A DNA stretch of 64,000 nt from Cyanophora paradoxa. Lineage: Eukaryota; Glaucocystophyceae; Cyanophorales; Cyanophoraceae. Position 1 is the stretch's first letter, and every line of letters begins with the position of its first letter. Shown here one piece after another: positions 10,403 to 18,495 of this stretch. Under the pieces are notes generated by a model that was not told the DNA's origin, searched no databases, and saw nothing but the letters and a program-made list of their open reading frames with translations. Made by a program: the position numbers and the translations under genes. The stretch is from the NCBI GenBank assembly GCA_004431415.1, contig QPMI01000068.1, positions 1 through 64,000 of the forward strand, written 5' to 3'.

Positions 10403-11107
10403 ATGAGCACCTCCACGCACACCGCATGCGCACCCCACCTCGCGCTCTCGCCCCGGGCGCTACCCCCGCAGACTCTACATCTGCCGCCCCGGCCCGCTGC
10501 GCGCGCGCCGGCCCCGCCCCTGGATCTCGATCTTGGTCCCGCCCTCGTGGCGCGCTGCACCCCCGACGGCGAGAGCGTGCCCCTCTGCGCCGCCCTCGTG
10601 GGGTACTCGCGGCTGCTCGGGTCGGTGCTCGAGTGCAGCGACGCCGTCGCGGCGGCCGGGTCCGGATCCGGGACGGTCCCCGTCGACCTCCCCGCCTCGG
10701 CGGCCACCGTGCGCCTCGCCAACGCCGCCGCGTTTGGAACGTGGCCCCCCGAGCGCGAGCCGCCCGACCTCGGGGCGTACTTTGAGCTCCTCGACCTGCT
10801 CATGTTCCTCGACGCGTACCAGGGCCCGCTCGGCAGCCGCATCGTCCAGCGGGCGGCACGCCAGCTCTCCACCCAGTACGCGTCCGACCCGGGCGCGGTC
10901 CTGCGCGCGCTGGACGCCCGCTGGGGGCGCCGCGGCGCGAGCTCGAGCTCGCAATCGGCGGGCGCCGCGCGGGCCCGGCCCCCGAAGAAGCGCAAGCGAC
11001 CGGAATCCCCGGGCCCCGCGGATCCAGATCTAGAAGAGATCGAGCCCGGTCGCGGATCGAACCCGAGGCCTCGAGCTCTCTATATCTGCAGGGCGCCCCG
11101 GCCATAG
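10403..11107 (+). CDS. BTB/SKP1-like fold protein with nuclear localisation signal
   Basis: ATG 10403 opens a 234-codon frame. After a Pro-rich N-terminus, residues ~45-155 resemble a BTB/POZ or SKP1 fold: VARCTPDGESVPLCAALVGY, LLGSVLECSDAV, VPVDLPASAATVRLANAA, and ELLDLLMFLDAYQG before IVQRAARQLS, which matches the pattern 'LLxAAxxLDIxxL'. The C-terminus has PPKKRKRPES, an SV40-type basic NLS, then an acidic tail. Such proteins usually act as cullin-ligase adaptors or in chromatin. The stop at 11105-11107 falls inside the repeat array, so the last ~20 codons may be read-through or an unrecognised splice. Confidence 0.45.
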   Translation: MSTSTHTACAPHLALSPRALPPQTLHLPPRPAARAPAPPLDLDLGPALVARCTPDGESVPLCAALVGYSRLLGSVLECSDAVAAAGSGSGTVPVDLPASAATVRLANAAAFGTWPPEREPPDLGAYFELLDLLMFLDAYQGPLGSRIVQRAARQLSTQYASDPGAVLRALDARWGRRGASSSSQSAGAARARPPKKRKRPESPGPADPDLEEIEPGRGSNPRPRALYICRAPRP

Positions 11108-11395
11108 GGGAGCCCTGGACGATAATGGGAAACGCTGTATCCCACGCCCCTCCTCTCTGCGGAGCGCCCCCGCCATAGGGGAGCCCTGGACGATAATGGG
11201 AAACGATGTACCCCCGCAGATCTCCTCTCTGCGGGGCAGCCCCCGCCATAGGGAGGCCTGGACGATAATGGGAAACGCTGTACCCCGGGGCCCTCCTCTC
11301 TGCAGATCCGGAGCGTTCCCGGCCCGCCATAGGGGAGGCCTGGACGATAATGGGAAACTTCGTACCCCGGGACCCTCCTCTCTGCGGAGGAGAGT
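11090..11395 (-). repeat. Tandem repeat array 2 (inverted copy of arrays 1 and 3)
   Basis: Four copies of a ~75-85-bp unit with core CCTGGACGATAATGGGAAAC followed by GCTGTACCCC. This is the reverse complement of the core of arrays 1 and 3 with a few substitutions. It faces array 3 across about 320 bp, forming a large inverted pair. Confidence 0.85.
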
Positions 11396-11714
11396 TGCCA
11401 GAAGTTTGATTTCACAACAAAAGATTCGACTTTGGACAGCGGCAATATATATCGAAATCGATCATGAGCTTGAAATTAAAAAGCGAGAGACGGACCATAG
11501 GAGAAAGAAGGCCTAGGGCTAATTGAAATCTAGGTGCTGATCGTGAGGCTCAGAAGCTGGAAGTTCTAGATAAGATGAGTATCGGGACCGTTCGCTTGTG
11601 CAGGTAATATTGATCATGATGACTATCGCCGATCGTGTGCTCCGTTTGGCTGATGGGAGGAGGAGAGGGGAGGGGGGAGCTCGCCTGGGGCCCTGCATTT
11701 CTCTGCTCCCCCCC

Positions 11715-12170
11715 TCTCCCGTCTCTCCCTCCGGCCACGCTCAGCTCGCCCCCCTGGGGGTACTGCGTTTCCCATTTACGTCCAGGCTTTGCTCAAGGCC
11801 GCCCCTCCCCCCTCTCTCCCTCCGGCCACGCTCAGCTCGCCCCCCTGGGGGTACTGCGTTTCCCATTTACGTCCAGGCTTTGCTCAAGGCCGCCCCCTCC
11901 CCCCTCTCTCCCTCCGGCCAAGCTCAGCTCGCCCCCCTGGGGGTACAGCGTTTCCCATTTACGTCCAGGCTTCGCTCAAGGCCGCCCCTCCCCCCTCTCT
12001 CCTCTCTCCCTCCGGCCAAGCTCAGCTCGCCCCCCTGGGGGTACTGCGTTTCCCATTTACGTCCAGGCTTTGCTCAAGGCCGCCCCTCCCCCCTCTCTCC
12101 CTCCGGCCAAGCTCAGCTCGCCCCCCTGGGGGTACTGCGTTTCCCATTTACGTCCAGGCTTTGCTCAAAG

Positions 12171-12211
<41 letters not shown>

Positions 12212-12300
12212 TCCCCTCTCTCCCTCCGGCCAAGCTCAGCTCGCCCCCCTGGGGGTACTGCGTTTCCCATTTACGTCCAGGCTTCGCTCAAGTCCGCCCT
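11715..12300 (+). repeat. Tandem repeat array 3 with 36-nt poly-C tract
   Basis: Six copies of the array-1 unit, same orientation as array 1. A pure C run fills 12174-12209 between the last two copies. Direct neighbour (12634 onward, minus strand) is the CenH3-like gene. No host gene is seen in 11396-11714. Confidence 0.9.
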
Positions 12301-12633
12301 CTTAGACGCGCGCCTCCTAGACAGTGCCCGGGGGGTATGCGTGCGGTGTGGTCATTGCTGCACAGAAGCAGCGGTGCTCTCGCACGAGGGAGAGGACGGC
12401 GAGTCGGGAGAGAAACAGGAGGGGGGAAAGGGGGGGGGGGGAGAGAAGGGGCGAGGGAGGGCGACGCCAGGCTCGCCGGCTCTCGGCCAAGCCCGGAGCT
12501 GGCCACGGCCGCGCGCGCCGGTGAGGCTCGGCGTGGGGGGGGTACGGGAAAGGGGGCGAAGGAAGAGGAGGGCAGGGGCGACGGACCGAGACGGGCCTCT
12601 GCGCAGACCGTTGTTGGACCGCCGCCGTCGCGA

Positions 12634-13888
12634 TCAGGAGGCCGTGGGCTCCGTCGCAGGCTCGCCGCGGATGCGGCGGGCGAGCTGAATGTCCTGGACG
12701 GACCGGAGCGCGCGGGCAGGGGTCGGGCGCAGGAGGCTTGGTGGTGGCGGGGGCCGCACCTTGGGCTGGATGGTGATGCGCCTGCGGTGGATCGCCAAGA
12801 GGTTCGCCTCCTCAAAGTGCTTGATGAGTTGCTGCGCAGAGGGGGCAAAGCGAGCGTGGGAAGCGCGCCCTCGGGGTCAAGGGGGCGGGGCCGGGGCGCA
12901 AACGCGGCGGACCATCTCGCTGGCCTCGCGCAGGCACTCGATGGCCTCGCGCGTCCAGCGGAGCTCGATCTTGGGTCTGCCCCCTCCTCGTTCTTCTCCT
13001 TGGCAATCTCGCTCCCGATCTCCTGCACCTGCGCCGCGCGGGCGCGAAAACGACGTGGCGGGGAGCGCGGGGGTGCGGCGGGAAAAGGGGGCGGGAAGGC
13101 GGACGAGGCGCTTAAAGGGCGCGTAGGGGATCAGCGGGTTCGTCGTCTGCGTCCGCGGTCTCAGTCGAACGATCCCGGGGCCACGGGGCCCGGGCCCCGC
13201 GGCGGCGGGCCGGCGGCAGCGCGGCGGCAGCGCCCACCTTTTGGTACTTGCGGATCTGCGATGCGACGCGGGATCAGGCGGCGCGCAGGCGCAGAGTCGG
13301 CTCAGCTACGGTAGGCTCGGCATGCATGCGCACCTCGCGGAGCGCCACCGTGCCTTTCCGTCGCCGCCGCCGCCCGACGACCGGCGCGGTACGCGCGTCA
13401 GGAATCGGTGAGAGCGAGCGAGAGAGAGAGAGAGGCCGGAGCGGCGCGCGCGGGCGGGGTGCATCTATAGCTAGCTATAGCTGCGTGTATGCGTGCATGC
13501 ATGCATGTGGCGTAGCTTGCATTGAGCTAGAGCGCGGCCGCGGGGCGGGGAGGGAGACGACCAGGGCGGTAGCGGTGCGGCTTCTTCACCTGCGGTGCGC
13601 ATGCGCACACGTTAGACGCGCCGGCCGCGGGATGCGGCGCCGGCGCTCCGGCTGGGACGCGACGCGCGCTGCGACATCACGCACCCCGCCTGCCGCCGGA
13701 GCCGAGCGGCGGGCCGCCTTGGTAGCCAGCTTCTTGCGCGGCGCCTTGCCGCCGGTGCTCTTCTTTGCCTGCGAGAGACGGCGGACATGAGACACGATGC
13801 ATATGATCGGCTGCAAGGCGGACGACGAGGACGAGGAGAAGAGCGCGGGGCGGGCGCTCTCGCTCACCGTCTGCTTGATGCGGGCCAT
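12634..13888 (-). CDS. CenH3-like histone H3 variant, nine exons
   Basis: Exons by GT-AG junctions: 13888-13868, 13768-13685, 13589-13562, 13353-13334, 13265-13248, 13146-13105, 13028-12913, 12831-12760, 12693-12634; about 153 aa. The tail is nearly canonical H3: [37 protein letters not shown]. The fold follows: [74 protein letters not shown]. CenH3-like traits are the [10 protein letters not shown] helix (Arabidopsis CENH3 has TNLLIPAASF), the extended loop 1 before ELRWT, and RWT in helix 2. CenH3 replaces H3 at centromeres. Exon 7 is one base short (116 nt) at a C-run 12980-12984, needed to join its halves. A divergent replacement H3 is the alternative. Confidence 0.8.
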
Positions 13889-14392
13889 CCTCCGAGAGCG
13901 TCTGCGGGTGCGGACCTCGTGGAGCGCGCCGAGGAGCCGACTCGCTCGGGTCCCTTTTCAACGCGCGCACGCGCACGGGGCGCGCCGAGAGAGCGACGCC
14001 GCGGCCGAGGAGCATGGCTATTGGCGTGGAAAGCGCCGCTCTGCTCGCAGGACAAAAGTCTCCCGCCGGGATTCGAACCCATGATTCGAAGATGAGAGCC
14101 TCCCGCAGAACCGCACGCGTACCCCGGCCCGCACGAAGAAGGGTGCCGGCAGCCTCTGCGCGTTCATCCCTGTTGATAGCCGCGCTCTCGACTCCTGGCG
14201 GTGCGTTTGGGCCGGCGCCCGCCCTAGGAACGGTTTCCGAGGGGGTCCCCGGGGGCCGCCGGCGAGACCCGATTTCCGATCCGCTGGGCACCGAGCTCGA
14301 ATTCGGCATGCAGGGACCCGCTTTACTCTTAAAAAGTGGCTTAGTGCGGATCGGATCGATCCCGCTCATTTAACAAAACGATAATCAAAAGG
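13889..14392. other. No gene recognised (possible H3 promoter)
   Basis: Region upstream of the H3-type gene on the minus strand. No TATA box is visible. A Pol III B-box-like word (GGGTTCGAATCCC on the minus strand, near 14078-14090) is present, but no complete tRNA cloverleaf can be drawn. Confidence 0.4.
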
Positions 14393-14676
14393 AAGTTTGC
14401 CCCGGCGACTTTGCCCCGGCGACTTTGCCCGGGGGGAACTACGCGCAGGGGGGTACCCGTCCGACCACCACACTAGCAAGGCTCCAACGGCGGCACCCGG
14501 CGGTCGGAGAACTAGCTAGAGCACGCGATCTAGCTAGCTAGAGGCTTTAGCACCGCCGGCTACCTCGGCGGCGCTCGGTCTGAGCGTTCGGTACGCGGCC
14601 ATCGGTCTCGAGCTCGAGACCACCAACTTGGCGCTCGTAGTTCGTTTGTAAAGTAGCTGAGATCGATGCTTACCGC
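14393..14676 (+). repeat. ~285-bp direct repeat, copy 1
   Basis: Begins with reiterated TTTGCCCCGGCGAC words and runs through CTCCAACGGCGGCACCCGGC, CTAGCTAGAGCACGCGATCT and GTTCGGTACGC to GATGCTTACCGCAT. It closely matches 17073-17361, with the same orientation and borders. The ATG of the following gene lies at its 3' edge. Confidence 0.85.
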
Positions 14677-15165
14677 ATGGGGAAAACGTATTCGAAAACA
14701 GCTCGTTACTTCACGGAAGCCGCGGTCGGCGCCACCAGTACCAGAGCCAACAGAAGAGCAGGTCGCCGAGTCGGAAGCGCTGATTGCTCTGTACGCGCCG
14801 CGATCGCGGCTCGAGAACGCGGGCAGCTCTGTCGAGGTGCGCGTTCTCGGGGACTGCCGGCCCCTTCCGGTGGGCATCACTGATATGACAGGTGCGACCA
14901 CGGTTGCATCGATGCCTTAAGCTTGTGCCCTAATCTAAACAGCGCAGGGCCTGTTAGATTGAAGATCTATGTTTCAGAGACGTGGCAGACAGATCTTCTG
15001 GAGGCTGCGTACCGTGAACTCGTCCGCAGCACATACCACGCGCACCCTGATGCGCTGATGATGTATCGATACGACCCAGCAAGTCGGTGCTTCATTTACC
15101 TCGAGTTCTTTGCCGAGTACTTCGAGCCGGTGCAAGATATCTTTCCGTCTTCCCTCGATTTCTGA
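14666..15165 (+). CDS. Unknown small protein family, paralogue 1 (one intron)
   Basis: Two exons, 14666-14891 and 14948-15165, separated by a 56-nt GT-AG intron (ACAG|GTGCGA ... AACAGCGCAG|GG with a CTAAT-type branch word); 147 aa. Exon 1 ends with NAGSSVEVRVLGDCRPLPVG; exon 2 carries RLKIYVSETWQTDLLEAAYR, then ALMMYRYDPASRCFIYLE and ends IFPSSLDF. Two paralogues on the other strand share the intron position and the pattern 'VEVxV...W...L...Y..DP/NPE...F'. No known domain is recognised; the alternating strands could suit a small beta-rich fold. A second, shorter ATG frame at 14677 (MGKTYSK) would look myristoylated but is not conserved in the paralogues. Confidence 0.6.
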
Positions 15166-15700
15166 TCATGATGCGGCATTCGCGAATTCACGCTTGCGCG
15201 TGCACAGAGGTCGAGTCCAGGGCCATCCCCGGATGATCTGTACTACGTCGCGAGGGATTCGGTGATCCCAGAAGTCGAGCACGCGCCCTTCCTGGCGACC
15301 GTTTTCGGATCCTAGCTATTGCCCGTTTCAAGGCCCCTAGCGGCCCGACAGCTGCATCTTATTCGAAGTCGTGGCCGCCGGCGCCATGCACGCTATAGCT
15401 AGCCGCTGAGCGGAACAGAGATTCGAATTCGTCTGCGCAGAGATTGCTGTATTTTTCTTAATTCGAATCCTTTGCCGCAAATGAGCGTATCGGCCTTGGG
15501 ACAACGCTGCCGCGGAGCGCTAGCGGTCGCATAAATCGAAGAGTTCGAATTCTCTAGAGAGCCATGTATGCGAAAACCACTAGAGAATATACATGCTGGT
15601 CGAATTCGTATTCGAGACGAAGCCGGCGCCGTACGCGTAGTGCATCAGGAATAATGAAGCTAGCTAGCACTATACGTCGCCATTGAGCGGATGTTTTCCA
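15166..15700. other. No gene recognised
   Basis: Intergenic DNA with several ATTCGAATTC-type words and CTAGCTAG palindromes. No frame has recognisable content. Confidence 0.5.
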
Positions 15701-15706
15701 GAGCAA

Positions 15707-16620
15707 TCATGGCTCGCATTCGCGACAGGTAGTTCGAGGCCTGCGCTCGTTCTCCGGATCCCCGCGGGAACTGGTCGCCCGCGAGGTAGAAGAAATCACC
15801 CGGTGATGGTCCCTGAGGTTTCGATGTCTGTGCACATGCACGCGCACGCGTGAATTCGCGGATCCGGAAGCCGCATCAGAAATCATCGTCAGACGCAAAG
15901 AAAGCTTGCACCGGCCGCTCGAATCCACTGGTTTCTGGGTTGAACCAATACAGCGCTACATTGTTTTTCGGTACGAGAAACTCGCTGCACGCCCGCGCCA
16001 GCAGCGCGTCCGGCCACGACCCCGAATCCGGATCATTGACTTGCACAAGATCTGCACAGGCCCATTAATTCTGTAAGAAATGTCTCTGAAACGGGATAAA
16101 TGGGCACCTGACATAATTCTCCAATCGTCCGCTACAACATGCACCGCTACGGAGCTGTTTCCTTCATTAATATTCTCGACTGGTGGCGTCGCGCGCAGAC
16201 AAAGGAGTCCGCGCGTGTCGAGCGGTGGCGGCACGAGCGAAGTTATATCTAGAGCATCGCTGTTCTGCGTCGCTGCCGTCGCTGGTGCCTTTGAGAAACG
16301 GGCGGCCAATCTTGCCAGGTATCGTGCGGGCTCCGCTCCCGGCGGAAATTGGTCGCCCGTGAGGTAGAAGAGATCGCCTGGAGATGGTCCCTGTGGTTTC
16401 GATGTCTGTGCGCATGCACGCGCACGCGTGAATTCGCGGAAGCCGCATCAGAAATCATCGTCAGACGCAAGGAACTTTCGCACCGGCCGCTCGAATCCAT
16501 TGGTTTCTGGGTTGTACCAATACAGCGCTACATTGGATTTGGGCACGAAATACTCACGGCACACATCGGCCACTAACGCTTCCGGCCACGACTCCGAAAC
16601 ATTGATCGTGAATCGCACAG
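15707..16620. repeat. Tandem duplication carrying paralogues 2 and 3
   Basis: The blocks ~15750-15960 and ~16340-16545 are highly similar: GGTCGCCCGCGAGGTAGAAG, GTTTCGATGTCTGTGC, ACGCGCACGCGTGAATTCGC and GAAGCCGCATCAGAAATCAT. They cover the 3' ends and 3' flanks of two minus-strand paralogues, so the gene duplicated in tandem. Confidence 0.85.
15876..16309 (-). CDS. Unknown small protein family, paralogue 3 (5' end unresolved)
   Basis: Exon 2 (16051-15876) encodes VNDPDSGSWPDALLARACSE, VALYWFNPETSGFERPV and ends FFASDDDF. A 56-nt intron (16107-16052; TCAG|GTGCCC ... GTGCAG) joins it to an upstream exon encoding NEGNSSVAVHVVADDWRIMS, which aligns with exon 1 of the other two members. No in-frame ATG is visible in the upstream exon, so either another exon precedes it or the copy is decaying. 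Confidence 0.5.
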
Positions 16621-16785
16621 CCATGCCTCGCACAGGAACTGCACAGGGGTTTTCTATGGTATGGCATCCTGGTCGCAAAAGCGACAAGTACCTTGCGTCT
16701 CTTCAGGGTCCTGGATGCCCCACGGGTAGTACCGCAAGTCCGCGAAAACGCTCACCTCGACGGAGCGGTTTGGCTCCGCCGACAT
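16448..16785 (-). CDS. Unknown small protein family, paralogue 2 (one intron)
   Basis: Exon 1 from ATG 16785 to 16692 (MSAEPNRSVEVSVFADLRYY, PWGIQDPEET); intron 16691-16639 (53 nt, AAG|GTACTT ... TGTGCAG); exon 2 16638-16448 (VRFTINVSESWPEALVADVC, ALYWYNPETNGFERPVRKFL, end SDDDF); 94 aa. Intron position and phase match paralogue 1. An earlier start or exon is possible because paralogue 1 has about 50 more N-terminal residues. Function unknown. Confidence 0.55.
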
Positions 16786-17072
16786 CGCAGTAGCGATCGC
16801 CGAGACCGCCGCGCCTGAAGAAGCAGCCGACTGCCTACTCCGCTGTCGGAGCTGCCCCGCGCGAGAGACGCTCCTGTCAAGGGAGGCCGCACGGACGCAC
16901 GCGCAAGGCCGCTATGGGTGCGGAAAGAAGGCCTCCGGCGCACCTTTTCGAGCGCCACGTGCCACGCTTCCACGCCGACAGCACTTTGACCGCTTGCCAC
17001 GCCGACAGCACTTGGACGCTAGCAGAACACAGCTCCAGATCCTGCGCTCCGGAAACCGCGACTTCGCCCCGG

Positions 17073-17361
17073 CAAGTTTGCCCCGGCGACTTTGCCCCGG
17101 CGACTTTGCCCGGGGGGAACTACTCGCAGGGGGTACCCGTCCGACCACCGCACCAGCAAGGCTCCAACGGCGGCACCCGGCGGTCGGAGAACTAGCTAGA
17201 GCACGCGATCTAGCTAGCTAGAGGCGTTAGCACCGCCGGCTACCTCGGCGGCGCTCGGTCTGAGCGTTCGGTACGCAACCATTGGCAGCCATCGGTCTCA
17301 AGAGCACCGATGTGGCAGCCGTACTTCGGTTGTAACGTAGCTGAAATCAATGCTTACCGCA
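17073..17361 (+). repeat. ~285-bp direct repeat, copy 2
   Basis: Same sequence and orientation as 14393-14676, with one extra TTTGCCCCGGCGAC-type unit at its start. Downstream of it (17362-17740) no gene is recognised; that stretch includes a perfect 18-bp palindrome GTTTACCATGTGGTAAAC at 17710-17727, next to the start of element A. Confidence 0.85.
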
Positions 17362-17740
17362 TTCAAAGCGCTGTGCGCTGCGCCCCAGCTCATAATGGTC
17401 GGGCCTGGGTGAAGTTGGCCGAGGTCGGGCCGCCCAACAACCTCCCTTAAAAGCTGCAAATCGTCTCTAAACGACCTTTTAGAACACTTGAACCAGTCAA
17501 GGCAGCCCGCATGCGTCGCTCTCTTGACGAGTTGTGCTCGCATCCACGACGGACCACAGAAGCTACCGGGCCATCGGCGCTCAATGGATCCCATGCACTT
17601 ATGCCTAGCTAAGCACATTTAGCACGGCAGCAGTGCTCCCCCGCGCGGCTTTCCTAGGTGGGGTAAAGACAGGTGTGGTAAAGTCAGCCCTAAGTGAGTG
17701 AAGTTGCAAGTTTACCATGTGGTAAACTTAATTCCTGGCT

Positions 17741-18036
17741 CCCAGTGTAAGGAGGATCATAAGGGATATTGAGGCCCAGGATGGCGATACAGTCTCACTT
17801 CGTGTGAGGTTTTATAGAATTCCTGAAGACTTTAATAACCTCCCAAACAACTACGATGTTGTTATCCACGAAGACACACCATATATTGAAACACAAAAAT
17901 CTGGAAAACGTGCATTGATGCTTTCCTGCCCCAAGCAAGTGCTGGTTAGATTGCTTGAACAGGTGCAAGAGGACTTTAATAACTTCCTTGCATTGTGGAC
18001 TCTGAACGAGATTGCTTCCTTCCTGATTTCTATTGG
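17741..18036 (+). pseudogene. Element A polymerase gene, upstream fragment
   Basis: The frame encodes DGDTVSLRVRFYRIPEDFNN, then YIETQKSGKRALMLSCPKQV and LNEIASFLISIG. This aligns with residues ~120-220 of the element D polymerase (MVTLNVRLFRE, YIESKRLRNNRPFGIQCTKA). It lacks roughly the first 110 residues; the homology stops at a rearrangement border near 17735. At 18036 the frame is interrupted by the LINE and resumes in phase at 29089-29091. Confidence 0.85.
18021..18036. repeat. LINE target-site duplication, left copy
   Basis: TCCTGATTTCTATTGG, identical to 29075-29090. Both copies lie in the polymerase frame (FLISIG), so this is the duplicated target of the retrotransposon. Confidence 0.93.
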
Positions 18037-18495
18037 CCTTGGCGATTTGCATTAGCACACAACAACAACTACTAGGAGTTTCACATCGCCCAATTTATCT
18101 CTCCGACTAGATAACACTGAGGACCGTCGAGTGCTGTGCTCTGTCTAAATGGTAGGTTTGGTGCTGGGCTATCTGTATATCTAGCTACACTGGAGGTCTG
18201 AAATAGGTTTGTAGCTAGCTGTAGCTATAGGTAGCTATTTATCTGTCGCTAGCGCTAAGTCTGATCTGCAGCTATTTTGATTTGTATACTAGGGTCCCTG
18301 AAAGTGAAAAGGAAAGGAAAGTAGCTAGGGATCCCGGCTCCCGTCTGCAGGTGTATACACCCCGATCGATTTTCGCTGCTCCTCGCCAGCCCCAGCCGGG
18401 TGGGCTACTGGCTCGCCTCCGCCTCCGCTGTCTTGGTGTTGCCTCCCCCGTGCCCCTTATGAGACCCCCCCCCAGATAGCGCCCATTTTATCCCT

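Noticed and set aside
1-12300. CRISPR-like array
   Set aside because: Repeats are long with similar spacers and no cas genes; they are ordinary satellites in a eukaryote.
11635-13314. 559-codon plus-strand ORF
   Set aside because: It reads through satellite array 3 and then antisense to the H3-like exons; composition-driven, no domain.
14060-14100. tRNA gene on the minus strand (GGGTTCGAATCCC)
   Set aside because: The B-box word is perfect, but acceptor and anticodon stems cannot be paired.
14677-14883. MGKTYSK frame, possible myristoylated protein
   Set aside because: Lies in another frame of paralogue 1 and is not conserved in the other two family members.
14393-17361. LTR retrotransposon bounded by the ~285-bp direct repeats
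   Set aside because: No gag, RT, integrase, primer-binding site or TG...CA ends; the interior holds an unrelated gene family.
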